Assembly: GCA_964624825.1 (NCBI GenBank)
Contig: CAZUYD010000010.1
Location: 1-64,000, forward strand
Length of the DNA: 64,000 nucleotides
Reading direction: 5' to 3'
Source of the DNA: Enorma sp964624825
GTDB lineage: Bacteria; Actinomycetota; Coriobacteriia; Coriobacteriales; Coriobacteriaceae
Part shown: positions 1 through 9,809 of the stretch, one piece after another
Layout: the number at the start of each line of letters is the position of its first letter
How positions within the stretch are numbered: position 1 is the stretch's first letter
The notes under the pieces: model-generated
The model's input: the letters and a program-made list of their open reading frames with translations, nothing else
Databases searched by the model: none
What the model was told of the DNA's origin: nothing
Translations under genes and position numbers: made by a program

Positions 1-578
1 CCCTGCGTGCGCTTGCGGTCGACGGAAACCACCAGCTGGTCGCGCTCGTCAACCTCGAACTCGAGCCATGCGCCGCGCGCCAGGATGACCTCAGCCTTGA
101 AGATGCGCTTGCCACCGTCCATCTCGGAACCGAAATACACGCCCGGGGAGCGCACGAGCTGGCTGACCACGATGCGCTCGGTGCCGTTGATGATGAAGGT
201 GCCCTGCTCGGTCATCACGGGGAAATCGCCCATGAACACGAGCTGCTCCTTGATCTCGCCCGTCTCCTTATTGGTCAGGCGAACCTCGGTGAGCAACGGC
301 GCCTGGTAGGTCATATCCTTCTCGCGGCATTCCTCGACCGTGTGGGAGGGATCGCCGAACTGATGGTGCCCGAACGTGACCTCGAGCACGTGGTTCTGGC
401 TCTGGATGGGGCTCGACTCCTTAAAGGCCTCGCGCAGGCCCTCGTCCATGAACCGCTCGAAGGACTTCTTCTGAACGGAGATGAGGTTGGGCAGCTCCAT
501 CGCCGGCGGAATCTTCCCGAAGTTGAGGCGGGTGCGCCCGGTCGCCATGACCTCATGTGTGGCAGTTGCGTTTGGCAA
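1..578 (-). CDS. rpoB: RNA polymerase beta subunit, N-terminal part (cut by window edge)
   Basis: Encodes the first ~192 residues of the beta subunit of RNA polymerase; the rest lies beyond the window start. Recognisable beta-subunit text includes NLISVQKKSFERFM, GDFPMMTEQGTFIINGTER and VVSQLVRSPGVYF, the conserved N-terminal protrusion/lobe region. The start is taken as TTG at 578 because GGAGG lies 7 nt upstream of it; an in-frame ATG at 548 has only a GAGG crowded 2 nt away. In most bacteria rpoB directly follows rplL; here about 2.9 kb with two other genes lies between them, so rpoB probably relies on its own promoter in the 394-bp spacer upstream. Identity is certain; the start codon is likely. 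Confidence 0.97.
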   Translation of the reverse strand, partial: MPNATATHEVMATGRTRLNFGKIPPAMELPNLISVQKKSFERFMDEGLREAFKESSPIQSQNHVLEVTFGHHQFGDPSHTVEECREKDMTYQAPLLTEVRLTNKETGEIKEQLVFMGDFPVMTEQGTFIINGTERIVVSQLVRSPGVYFGSEMDGGKRIFKAEVILARGAWLEFEVDERDQLVVSVDRKRTQ

Positions 579-793
579 GCTCTTTCCTCCTCGTAGGTAC
601 TGACAGCTTGTTGGCTCGATTCCTGCCGTGCGGGCAGATGCGCGTGGGGCGCGATTCTCGCCGTCGCCCGCATGGCGCGACGTGTGAACCCCGATGCGAG
701 ACCCGATTGGAACCGGGCGCGCCGGGCGCGTGAATCGTGACGTGCAATCCTACCCGCGCGATACAGAAAAAGAGCCAGATATCGCAGCCTTTT

Positions 794-821
794 AGTTTAG
801 CAATCGCCTACCGTTTAGCAA
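794..821 (-). promoter_or_regulatory. Candidate rpoB promoter in 579-972 spacer
   Basis: On the minus strand TTGCTA (816-821) and TAAACT (794-799) are spaced by 16 nt inside an AT-rich patch of an otherwise GC-rich spacer, suited to drive rpoB and leaving a ~215-nt leader. The word TTGCTAAAC occurs twice, once at each box. A second possible promoter, TTGACG-17-TAGACA at 830-858, points the other way, where no plus-strand gene follows. Nothing else is recognised in the 394-bp spacer 579-972. Prediction by eye only. Confidence 0.4.
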
Positions 822-972
822 GAAAATACTTGACGTGCACGCCATTCTGGGGTAGACAAATTTTTTTGAAAAAAGTGCGCAGGTCAACACGGTAAATCGA
901 ACATACGTTCATGAGTTTTGTGTGGTGAGTACGGTGAATGGGGCTCCAAACGGGACGATTCGCCCGCCGCTC

Positions 973-2037
973 TTAGCCAGCGCTCGAGCCTTCTTCCCGT
1001 GGACCTGGCGCGTCCGTGTGCCCGTCGGGCGCCGGCGGCACTCCCCCGCCGAGCGCGGCGGCACTCTTCGATTTCCCGCCTGCAGGCTCCTGCGTGCGCT
1101 CCGCGACGATGTAACGGGGGCGCGCCTTCGCCTCGAGATACGTCTTGCCCACATACTCGCCGATCACGCCGATGGAGATGAGCTGCACACCGCCGAGAAG
1201 CAAGATCACGCAAATCACGCTCGCCCACCCCGAAACGGCGTGACCGCCGAGTGCCGTCACCACCGCCCAGACGATGCCGATGAAGCTGATCGCCGAGATG
1301 CACGCGCCCAGCGCCATGATCAGGCGAATCGGCTTGATGGAAAGGCTGGTGATACCGTCGAGCGCCAGGCTGAGCATCTTGCCAAGCGAATAGTGGGTAG
1401 ACCCCGCAACGCGGGGCGCGCGAACATAGAACACCTCGCAGCTCGTGAAGCCCACCAGTGGCACCAGGCCGCGCAGGTACAGGTTGACCTCGCGAAATCC
1501 CGCGAGCCCTTCGACGACGCGCGCCGAGAGCAACCGATAGTCCGCGTGGTTGTAGACCACCTCTGCCCCCAGCCAACCGAGCAGCTTGCAAAACGCCTGC
1601 GCGGTGGTGCGCTTGAACGCCGAGTCGCTGTCGCGATCGCTGCGCACGCCGTATACGACGTCATACCCGTCGCGGTAGCGGGTAACCATCTCGCCTGCCA
1701 CATCGATGTCGTCCTGGCCGTCGCAGTCTATGGTGATAACCGCGTCGCACCGTCCCCGCGTCTCCATAAGTCCTGCGTAGAGCGCGTTTTGCTGCCCCCG
1801 GTTTCGGCTTAGGCGCATGCCCTGCACGCGCGGGAACGCCTGCGAGAGGGCGCGGATAGCCGGCCAGGTATCGTCTGTCGAGCCGTCGTCTACAAGGAGC
1901 ACCGTACTGCCCGGGGCGATGTCCCCGGAACCTTCAAGCTCATCGAGCTTCTTCGCGAGGCGCGGCACCATCTGAGGAAGCGCCTCCTGCTCGTTGAAGC
2001 ACGGACTCACCATATAGAGCACCGGAGCCGGTCTCAC
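973..2037 (-). CDS. GtrB/DPM1-like family 2 glycosyltransferase, membrane-anchored
   Basis: A 354-residue family 2 glycosyltransferase of the type that moves a sugar from a nucleotide donor to a polyprenyl phosphate at the inner face of the membrane. Visible signatures are the GT-A start (SPCFNE), LVDDGSTDDT near residues 49-57, the metal-binding DCDGQDD near 104-110, and two C-terminal membrane spans (about 240-265 and 275-297) ending in IGEYVGKTYLEAKARP, which is diagnostic of the GtrB/ArnC subgroup. The C-terminal tail is rich in small residues and probably disordered. Start is GTG with GGGAGG 9 nt upstream. It lies downstream of galU on the same strand, which supplies UDP-glucose, so a UDP-glucose donor is a reasonable inference. 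Exact acceptor and product unknown. Confidence 0.88.
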   Translation of the reverse strand: MRPAPVLYMVSPCFNEQEALPQMVPRLAKKLDELEGSGDIAPGSTVLLVDDGSTDDTWPAIRALSQAFPRVQGMRLSRNRGQQNALYAGLMETRGRCDAVITIDCDGQDDIDVAGEMVTRYRDGYDVVYGVRSDRDSDSAFKRTTAQAFCKLLGWLGAEVVYNHADYRLLSARVVEGLAGFREVNLYLRGLVPLVGFTSCEVFYVRAPRVAGSTHYSLGKMLSLALDGITSLSIKPIRLIMALGACISAISFIGIVWAVVTALGGHAVSGWASVICVILLLGGVQLISIGVIGEYVGKTYLEAKARPRYIVAERTQEPAGGKSKSAAALGGGVPPAPDGHTDAPGPREEGSSAG

Positions 2038-2237
2038 AGAACAGAACCTCCCGCCCAGCCAATCGCCCGGCCAGCATGAAGCGCGCCCGAGCGACCATCA
2101 GGAAATGCGCGGAGCGCCGCCGAGAACACCGTACCGAGAACGCTCCGCCATACCCTCGCGCAGCGCGCCCAGTAAAGCAGCAGCGCGCAGAAGGATGCCG
2201 GAGCGAAGCGCTCGCCGCGCGCGACGCCGCGGGAACC

Positions 2238-3143
2238 CTACCGCGTAAGACCGCCGCGCGCGTCGATAGCCTCCCAGAACCCTTCCGAGAAGCGCGGATC
2301 GGCCGCGGCCATCAGCGCGTTCGTGGCCATCCAGCCCGAGGGCGTGCCGGTGTCGTACCCAGAAAGCGGGTCGATGACCACCGCGTACATGGCCTCGCGG
2401 TCAAGAGACCGCGCCATGGCATCGGTGAGTTGAACCTCTCCGTTCGCGCCGGGCGCCTGATCGGCAAGAAGGTCCATGACGAGCGGGCTCAGCAGATAGC
2501 GGCCCACGATGTACAGGTTCGAGGGAGCCTCTTCGGCCGACGGCTTCTCCACAAGCCCCGACACGCGCCATACCGCGCCAGGATCATAATCATCCACCTC
2601 GCCGACGCCATCGAGAGCGCCGATGCGCTCACCCGCGATGACACCGTAGCGCGAAACCTCGTCGGGTTCGCACCGCGCGACCGCGATGACCGATGCGCCG
2701 GCGTGCTTTGCCGAAACAGACATCATTTTGCAGCAAATATCGCGCGCGGGAACCACGTAGTCGCCCAACAGGACAAGGAACGACTCGCCCGCCACGGCGT
2801 CGGCCGCCGAGCGAATCGCATGGCCGAGCCCGTTAGGACGGTACTGGAACCGGAAATCGACCGGCAGGCCGCCCGCCTTGGCGACCGCATCGGCGTAATC
2901 AGCCTTACCGCGTGCCCGAAGCAGCTGCTCAAGCGCGGTATCGGGCTGAAAGTAACTCAAAAGCTCGGGCTTGTTGGGGCTCGTCACGATGATGACGCCG
3001 TCCACGTCATCGGGCTCGAGCGCCTCCTCGACCACATACTGGATGACCGGCTTATCGAGCACCGGCAGCATTTCTTTCGGCGTGCACTTCGTAGAAGGAA
3101 GAAAGCGGGTACCCAAGCCCGCCGCAGGAATGATTGCCTTCAT
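2238..3143 (-). CDS. galU: UTP-glucose-1-phosphate uridylyltransferase
   Basis: Makes UDP-glucose from UTP and glucose 1-phosphate, feeding cell-envelope polysaccharide and glycolipid synthesis. The 301-residue protein has the canonical N-terminus MKAIIPAAGLGTRFLP followed by STKCTPKEMLPVLDKP, the nucleotide-binding loop and catalytic lysine region of bacterial GalU, then FRFQYRPNGLGHAI and a VEKP loop (FSGLVEKPSAEE type). Length is normal for the family. AAAGGA lies about 9 nt upstream of the ATG. It stands 200 bp upstream of the GtrB-like transferase gene in the same direction. Its place between rplL and rpoB is unusual. Confidence 0.96.
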   Translation of the reverse strand: MKAIIPAAGLGTRFLPSTKCTPKEMLPVLDKPVIQYVVEEALEPDDVDGVIIVTSPNKPELLSYFQPDTALEQLLRARGKADYADAVAKAGGLPVDFRFQYRPNGLGHAIRSAADAVAGESFLVLLGDYVVPARDICCKMMSVSAKHAGASVIAVARCEPDEVSRYGVIAGERIGALDGVGEVDDYDPGAVWRVSGLVEKPSAEEAPSNLYIVGRYLLSPLVMDLLADQAPGANGEVQLTDAMARSLDREAMYAVVIDPLSGYDTGTPSGWMATNALMAAADPRFSEGFWEAIDARGGLTR

Positions 3144-3314
3144 GCGATGCGATTCCTTTCGCTAACCCCCACGCGCGGGCTCCACGACGCGGAGCATCCC
3201 GACCAACTCGCTCCCGTGCGCTCGCTCCCGTGCGCACGGGTTCCACATCGATAGCATCTTACCGCGCAGCGCGTCGTCCCTACGAGGGGGGCATGCAAGC
3301 TACAAGGCTTTTGC

Positions 3315-3347
3315 AAAAAAGGGAGTCCCCATTGGAACTCCCCTTTG
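3315..3347 (-). terminator. Rho-independent terminator of rplJ-rplL
   Basis: Read on the minus strand, AAAGGGGAGT and ACTCCCTTTT form a stem around a short loop (3321-3347) followed by TTTTTT (3315-3320). It lies 140 nt past the rplL stop and before galU, so it should end the ribosomal protein transcript and isolate it from galU and rpoB. Confidence 0.85.
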
Positions 3348-3374
3348 AAACGCTATGTCATAGCTGCGCACAGC

Positions 3375-3483
3375 GCAGTCGACTCGACTGCAGCCAACCC
3401 AACCGGGTCGGTTACAACCGCCCGGACGAGCCAGGTTGGCCACAACCTGGCTGGCCGCAGCCACGCGGGCGATGCGCCCGCGT
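3375..3483 (-). repeat. Cluster of palindromes in the rplL 3' untranslated region
   Basis: Between the rplL stop and its terminator lie three near-perfect palindromes without T-runs: ACGCGGGCG-atg-CGCCCGCGT (3463-3483), CCAGGTTG-gcca-CAACCTGG (3431-3450) and GCAGTCGA-c-TCGACTGC (3375-3391). Together they would fold into a row of hairpins in the rplJL message. Roles in mRNA stability or processing are plausible but not shown. Confidence 0.7.
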
Positions 3484-3487
3484 AAAA

Positions 3488-3868
3488 CTACTTCACGGTG
3501 ACGGCAGCGCCGGCGGCCTCGAGCTTCTCCTTGGCGGCGTCGGCGTCCTCCTTCTTGACACCCTCGAGCACGGCCTTCGGAGCGCTCTCGACAACCTCCT
3601 TGGCCTCCTTGAGGCCAAGGCTGGTGAGCTCGCGGACGACCTTGATGACCTGGATCTTGTTGTCGCCGAAGCCCTCGAGCACGACGTCGAACTCGGTCTT
3701 CTCCTCCTCGGCGGGAGCGGCGTCGCCAACGGGACCGGCCACGACGGCGGCGGGGGCGGCGGCGGACACGCCGAAGGTGTCCTCGATAGCCTTCACGAGC
3801 TCGGAAGCCTCGAGCAGGGTCATTTCCTTAAGAGCCTCGATGATCTCATCGTTAGTAAGCTTAGCCAT
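3488..3868 (-). CDS. rplL: 50S ribosomal protein L7/L12
   Basis: The 126-residue stalk protein that recruits translation factors. It shows the N-terminal dimerisation helices (ASELVKAIEDTFGVSAA), an alanine-rich hinge (about 38-55) and the conserved C-terminal domain with EFDVVLEGFGDNKIQVIKVVRE and GLKEAKEVVESAPKAV. ATG at 3868 is preferred over the in-frame TTG at 3877 because AAAGGA sits 9 nt before the ATG and abuts the TTG. It follows rplJ after 105 nt, in the usual order. Confidence 0.98.
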   Translation of the reverse strand: MAKLTNDEIIEALKEMTLLEASELVKAIEDTFGVSAAAPAAVVAGPVGDAAPAEEEKTEFDVVLEGFGDNKIQVIKVVRELTSLGLKEAKEVVESAPKAVLEGVKKEDADAAKEKLEAAGAAVTVK

Positions 3869-3973
3869 GGTAAGCAATCCTTTCGGTTACCGCGCGGAAC
3901 CTCTCCGGCGCGGAGCTAAAACTTGTGTGCGGCGCAGATGCGCCTGGGTTGCACGGGAGCCCCGTGCCGGCTG

Positions 3974-4495
3974 CTAGGCAGCCTTCTGCTCGGAAATCTG
4001 CTGGATGGTACGGGCGAGACCGCTCGACACACCGTTGGTGCAGACCGCGATATCGCGCGCGAAGCCGTTGATAAGGCCGGCGATCTGACCAAGAAGCTGA
4101 TCTTTGGTGGGCATGTTGGCCATGGCGGCGGCATCCTCCGCGCCGATTGCCTTGCCCTCAGAGATTCCACCCTTGACCTCAAGCACGCCCCTGGCCTTCT
4201 GGGAGAACTCCTTGAGCACCTTTGCGGAGCTCACGGGCTCTTCCTCGTAGAAGACATATGCCAAAGGGCCGGCGAGCATATCGTCGATCTCGGGCTGCTC
4301 CTGGTTTTTGAGGGCGAGGCGGACGAGGTTGTTCTTGTACACCTTCATCTCCGCACCGACCTCGCGAAGCGCATGGCGGAGCTCCTGAGACTGCTTCACC
4401 GTGAGACCGTTGTAGGCAACGACATACAGGCCGGCGCTGGCCTTCACGCGCTCCTCGATCTCGGCGACTCTGTCGATTTTGTACTGCTGTGGCAT
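3974..4495 (-). CDS. rplJ: 50S ribosomal protein L10
   Basis: L10 anchors the L7/L12 dimers on the large subunit and in many bacteria represses its own operon by binding the mRNA leader. The 173-residue protein has the family start (KIDRVAEIEERV), YNGLTVKQSQELRHALRE, YKNNLVRLAL, and the C-terminal helix that binds L7/L12. AGGAGG lies 8 nt before the ATG. First gene of the rplJ-rplL unit, under the promoter at 4749-4777 with a ~245-nt structured leader. Confidence 0.98.
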   Translation of the reverse strand: MPQQYKIDRVAEIEERVKASAGLYVVAYNGLTVKQSQELRHALREVGAEMKVYKNNLVRLALKNQEQPEIDDMLAGPLAYVFYEEEPVSSAKVLKEFSQKARGVLEVKGGISEGKAIGAEDAAAMANMPTKDQLLGQIAGLINGFARDIAVCTNGVSSGLARTIQQISEQKAA

Positions 4496-4742
4496 CTAGT
4501 ACACCTCCTCAATTCTTTCCGGGCACGACCCGCCGAAGACAATGTCTGCGGGAATGTCTCGAAAAAGAAACCCCCGCGCTGCAAAGAGCGACGAGGGCGA
4601 GAAGACATGCAAGCTATCTGCTCAACCACCTCGGCTGGCGGGTTACCCCATTGAGCCTGCGATGCGTCCGTAGCGTGAGAGCCCCAGAAGCAGCGACTTC
4701 GCGGCACCGGCTGTCTTTGGCAGCGGGTTCGTGCGTGAACCA
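4496..4742 (-). ncRNA. rplJ mRNA leader (L10 leader type) with attenuator
   Basis: The transcript predicted from the strong promoter at 4749-4777 runs about 245 nt before rplJ. It contains a terminator-like hairpin (4562-4597) only 66 nt before the start codon. L10 leaders are a known autoregulatory RNA class that binds L10-L7/L12 at a kink-turn; I infer membership from position, length and the hairpin, and did not verify a kink-turn or compute a fold. Confidence 0.6.
4562..4597 (-). terminator. Attenuator-like terminator in the rplJ leader
   Basis: On the minus strand CCCTCG-t-CGCT pairs with AGCG-CGGGGG around a six-base loop (4571-4597) and is followed by TTTCTTTTT (4562-4570). Being upstream of rplJ and downstream of its promoter, it should act as an attenuator for the ribosomal operon. 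Confidence 0.75.
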
Positions 4743-4748
4743 GGGGAT

Positions 4749-4777
4749 AGTATGACGCGGCGCGCGGCGCGCGTCAA
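4749..4777 (-). promoter_or_regulatory. Strong sigma-70 type promoter of rplJL
   Basis: Minus-strand TTGACG (4772-4777) and CATACT (4749-4754) are spaced by exactly 17 nt. The spacer is almost pure GC (CG repeats), which is unusual. Position fits transcription of the rplJ leader. Confidence 0.75.
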
Positions 4778-4790
4778 CCATCGTGCAGGA

Positions 4791-5000
4791 AAACGCCATT
4801 TTTATGTGCGCCGTTCACGCAAGAGCCATGATAATTTGAAGTCCGNNNNNNNNNNNNNNNNNNNNNNNNNNNNNNNNNNNNNNNNNNNNNNNNNNNNNNN
4901 NNNNNNNNNNNNNNNNNNNNNNNNNNNNNNNNNNNNNNNNNNNNNAAACGCCATTTTTATGTGCGCCGTTCACGCAAGAGCCATGATAATTTGAAGTCCG
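4791..5000. other. Assembly gap of 100 N between identical 55-bp flanks
   Basis: Bases 4846-4945 are exactly 100 N. The 55 bases before (4791-4845) and after (4946-5000) are identical. This is the mark of two contigs that overlap by one k-mer and were joined with a default 100-N spacer. The real sequence probably has one copy of the 55-mer and no gap, so any open frame running through the N block is not real. Confidence 0.93.
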
Positions 5001-5143
5001 GTGTTCGATTACCGCGCGATGGCGGCCTGGTACGGGATGCTAGATCGCCATGTGCGCCGCATGCGGCACGAACATGCGATACCATACGGGCGAACTCAAC
5101 AGACGGCTATCCCAAGGCGTACCAGCTCGTCGAAAGGACGCGT

Positions 5144-6934
<1,791 letters not shown>

Positions 6935-6937
6935 GCC

Positions 6938-7861
6938 GTGCTGGGCGGGGCAAACGGGGCAGCTCTTGGCGCGGGCGAGCATGAACGGCTTGCAGCGCGG
7001 CGCCATGGCGCCGCGGCCAGCTCGGTCGTTCCTTTTGACGCTGAACGGCACGCGGAGACCACCCGGGACGCTTCTCCCGGCTGTGAGCGGCGCGAGGGAC
7101 CCCGCGTGCCGCAGCGAATCGGATTGGTTGTGCTTCGCGGGACAGGCGATGCGGGAGCGCTGGACGATCCAGCCGCATTGCTTCTCGCCGACTTCGCCGA
7201 TGCGCTTACCGCCTATGCGCGCATCTCTTCAAACGAAAGGTCGGACGCGGCGCACCCATCCCTTGTTCACGCTACCGTACCTGTTAGCACATGCCCGTCT
7301 GCGCCGCCTGAAGAGACCATGGCGCCGCGCATGCCGAGCGCGCTGCGCGAATGCGACAGCGTCGTCCTTGCGCTCACATGCGGCATCAGCGCTGCACACG
7401 ATGCCGCCGTCGAGCAGGCGCTCAACAGGCTCGTTGAATCTTCCCTCGTAAAGGATTCGCGCGCATATGCGCTGATCGCCGGCACATCTCCTGACGGACG
7501 CGACGGCGAAGCGGCTGTCGCCGCATGCCAGCGCCAATGCGAGCGAGACGGCATGCGCTGGTGCGGGGGCGTAGTCGCAACCGACGCCGCCTTCATCGAT
7601 CGCCTTATGCGCGCGCCGCGCCTTGGTATGTGGCGACGCCCCGTCTCGCAGGCTATCGACCGCCTTGTCGCCGCGGTGCGTATGGGGTGCGCGCTGGACG
7701 AGGTTGACCTGATCGCGCAAGGTGCCTTCTACGACCGACCCGACGATTCGGCCAACGGCATCGGGAGCTCGCCTGAAGCCGACACCGCGAATGCGCTCGT
7801 CATCTCTCCCCATCCCTTGTGGTGTGTCGTCGAGCGCCGCTTGAGCCGCCGTTCTACTTGA
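6938..7861 (+). CDS. Flavodoxin/NADPH-FMN-reductase-like protein, function unknown
   Basis: A 307-codon frame directly after the ABC exporter. The middle has the pattern of flavodoxin-like reductases: a hydrophobic first strand (RIGLVVLRG), later CDSVVLALTCG, then LKDSRAYALIAGTSPDG and GMRWCGGVVATDAAFID, where many such proteins have 'the flavodoxin partner' loop. I see no complete FMN loop, so cofactor binding is doubtful. The first ~56 residues are low in recognisable content; GTG at 7106 with GAGGGA 6 nt upstream is a strong alternative start giving 251 residues. The 3' end overlaps the convergent downstream gene by 8 bp. Probably co-transcribed with the exporter. Confidence 0.6.
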   Translation: MLGGANGAALGAGEHERLAARRHGAAASSVVPFDAERHAETTRDASPGCERREGPRVPQRIGLVVLRGTGDAGALDDPAALLLADFADALTAYARISSNERSDAAHPSLVHATVPVSTCPSAPPEETMAPRMPSALRECDSVVLALTCGISAAHDAAVEQALNRLVESSLVKDSRAYALIAGTSPDGRDGEAAVAACQRQCERDGMRWCGGVVATDAAFIDRLMRAPRLGMWRRPVSQAIDRLVAAVRMGCALDEVDLIAQGAFYDRPDDSANGIGSSPEADTANALVISPHPLWCVVERRLSRRST

Positions 7862-8351
7862 GCCGCCGCTCACGCCGTTCGGCGCTATAGTCCAGCCCGT
7901 CCATTATGGGATGCTCATCAAGCACAGTCTGTAGCATCGTCGAGAACGACGCGCCGTCGTATGCGTCTATAGATTCGGCAACCTCTTCAACAACATCGCC
8001 GTCGACGGTATGGGTAATCGTGACGGCTTCGAGATCATAATCTGATACGACGCTCACAGACTCGATGGGCTCCTCATATTCACGCCCGTACTCAAACACG
8101 TCGTGCCCGTAGTCCCATGCGCCGCTGCTGCCATATGCTAAGAAGAGATTGTCTTCACACAGGTAATACGTCCGGCGCCCCCAGCCCGCCATCACCAGCG
8201 TAGCTTCACCGTCCACGTAGTCGTATACCGAATGGATGATACCCGCGTCAACGCTCATGTGGACAGCAGACGCGCTCGGATAGCCGATGAAGAGCTCATC
8301 GACGTCATCGTCATCGATGTCATGCAGCGGGCAAACGTACTCATCGCCCAT
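7854..8351 (-). CDS. Small acidic protein with DIDxDxxxEL repeat-type motif, possibly truncated
   Basis: A 165-residue hypothetical protein. The start (GDEYVCPLHDIDDDDVDELFIGY) resembles the calcium-loop-like core YALYDIDGDGxxELxIG seen inside longer secreted or lipoprotein hypotheticals of Firmicutes and Actinobacteria, which carry a signal peptide and ~100 more residues in front. No such front is present here, so this may be a 5'-truncated remnant or a protein that lost its secretion signal. The ATG at 8351 is chosen because the frame upstream runs into the glycosylase gene; no good ribosome site is seen. Its 3' end overlaps the convergent gene by 8 bp. Confidence 0.5.
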   Translation of the reverse strand: MGDEYVCPLHDIDDDDVDELFIGYPSASAVHMSVDAGIIHSVYDYVDGEATLVMAGWGRRTYYLCEDNLFLAYGSSGAWDYGHDVFEYGREYEEPIESVSVVSDYDLEAVTITHTVDGDVVEEVAESIDAYDGASFSTMLQTVLDEHPIMDGLDYSAERRERRLK

Positions 8352-8377
8352 CGCAACGCTATCACAGCGAACCGCCC

Positions 8378-8959
8378 TTACAGCAAGCTTGAAAACGCCT
8401 CGCACCAGCACTCGATGAGACGCTCAAGCGACCAAGCTGCGTTCGCGGGACTCGTCGAGGGCAGCACCGCCGCATCTACGCCCACGCGTTCCCGCAAGTA
8501 GCGCTTGTACAACCTGCCCGCGGTGCCGCCGTTGCAGCATACCGCCTCGATAGGCGCTGCATCGGTAACGCGCTCGATGCGCGCCGGAACCACGTTCTGG
8601 ATACTCGCATCGCTTGAGCCCTTGATGTCACAGCTCCCTATCACGTCCCATAACGCGACGCCATGGCGCAGCAGCAGGCCGCGCTTCAACTCGATCGACT
8701 CGGCCAATGTTACCGTGCGCCCATGGCCAGGCACGGCATCTCCTGGCACAGCATCATCTGGTTCGGCATCTCCCTCGTTGGGGGGAACCTCTTCGCCAAG
8801 CACCGCGGCCATCACGCGCCAGAAACGATTCTGCGGATTCCCATAGTAAAACGCGTTCTCGCGCGACAGCACCGACGGAAACGACCCTAGCACGAGCACG
8901 CGGGAGCTCTCATTGAACACCGGATCGAACCCATGGGAAATATGCTGGAGATCGGCCAT
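8378..8959 (-). CDS. DNA-deoxyinosine (hypoxanthine) glycosylase, uracil-DNA glycosylase superfamily
   Basis: A 193-residue base-excision repair enzyme. The N-terminus HGFDPVFNESSRVLVLGSFPS followed by SRENAFYYGNPQNRFWRV matches the deoxyinosine glycosylase family of the UDG superfamily: GSFPS is motif 1 and the FYYGNPQNRFW stretch binds the flipped base. VALWDVIGSCDIKGSSDASI follows as expected, and a C-terminal LPSTSPANA is motif 2. An acidic/proline insertion (about residues 58-78, EGDAEPDDAVPGDAVPG) contains a short repeat and is atypical. Excises hypoxanthine arising from deaminated adenine. Divergent from the cysteine hydrolase gene. Confidence 0.88.
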   Translation of the reverse strand: MADLQHISHGFDPVFNESSRVLVLGSFPSVLSRENAFYYGNPQNRFWRVMAAVLGEEVPPNEGDAEPDDAVPGDAVPGHGRTVTLAESIELKRGLLLRHGVALWDVIGSCDIKGSSDASIQNVVPARIERVTDAAPIEAVCCNGGTAGRLYKRYLRERVGVDAAVLPSTSPANAAWSLERLIECWCEAFSSLL

Positions 8960-9121
8960 GAACTTGCTCCGTTCTTTCTGCGCCGCTGCATGATTGGCCT
9001 TACAATTGCGTTGACACCAAGCACATTATGCTCCACCACAAGCCTCCGCTGGGCACGCGGCCGCGTGCCGGACAGCCGGGGCGCAACCGGGGGTCACGAC
9101 AAGAAGATGGTAAGGGGAACC

Positions 9122-9652
9122 ATGGCAAACCAATATCTCATCGTGGTAGACATGCAGAACGATTTCGTAGATGGCGCGCTCGGCACGCAGGAGGCGCAAG
9201 CGATCGCCCCCGCCGTGGTGGACGCCGCCCGCGCGTTTGAGGGCACGGTGCTGTTCACCCTCGACACACACGGAGATGACTACCTGGAGACCCAGGAGGG
9301 TAAGAACCTGCCCGTCCCCCACTGCATCCGCAACACGCAGGGATGGCGGCTCATTCCCGACCTTGCCGAGGTGCAGCGCGAGCGCAACGCGCGCACCTTC
9401 GAGAAGCCCACGTTCGGCTCGACCGAACTCTCTAGCCATCTCGTGCGCGAACACGAGCGCGCGCCAATCGATTCCATCGAGGTCATCGGTGTGTGCACGG
9501 ATATCTGCGTGGTATCGAACGCGCTGCTCATAAAGGCCTCCCTTCCCGAGGTGCCGGTACGCGTTGACTCCGCCCTGTGCGCCGGCGTCACCCCTGAGAC
9601 CCATGAGGCGGCGCTCGTGACCATGCGCAGCTGCCAGATCGACGTGCGATAG
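9122..9652 (+). CDS. Cysteine hydrolase of the isochorismatase/nicotinamidase family
   Basis: A 176-residue amidohydrolase. The catalytic triad is visible: Asp10 in VVDMQNDF, Lys95 in RTFEKPTFGST and nucleophile Cys129 in GVCTDICV. CIRNTQGW (about 68-75) matches the HC...G-T.GW segment of nicotinamidases, so nicotinamidase is plausible, but other amide substrates are possible. ATG at 9122 is preceded by AAGGGGAA; the open frame extends upstream but is not conserved. Stands alone, divergent from the DNA glycosylase. Confidence 0.87.
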   Translation: MANQYLIVVDMQNDFVDGALGTQEAQAIAPAVVDAARAFEGTVLFTLDTHGDDYLETQEGKNLPVPHCIRNTQGWRLIPDLAEVQRERNARTFEKPTFGSTELSSHLVREHERAPIDSIEVIGVCTDICVVSNALLIKASLPEVPVRVDSALCAGVTPETHEAALVTMRSCQIDVR

Positions 9653-9809
9653 CGTGTCGGCAGGCGCACCCGCTCGAAAGCATCTAAACTGAAACCGCTT
9701 TTTTGGAACTGGGCGCGCTTTCAAAATCGCTCTGGAAGAAAACAGCCTTCCAATCGAAGGTGCCGAAACGCCGCGTGAAAGAAATAGGCTCTAGATCCAG
9801 GAGGGCTTC

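Noticed and set aside
830..858. TTGACG-17-TAGACA promoter on the plus strand
   Set aside because: Good boxes, but only minus-strand genes lie downstream; a possible antisense transcript cannot be judged from sequence.
4731..4994. Open frame running through the first N block
   Set aside because: Its middle is N and its ends are the same duplicated 55-mer; an assembly artefact.
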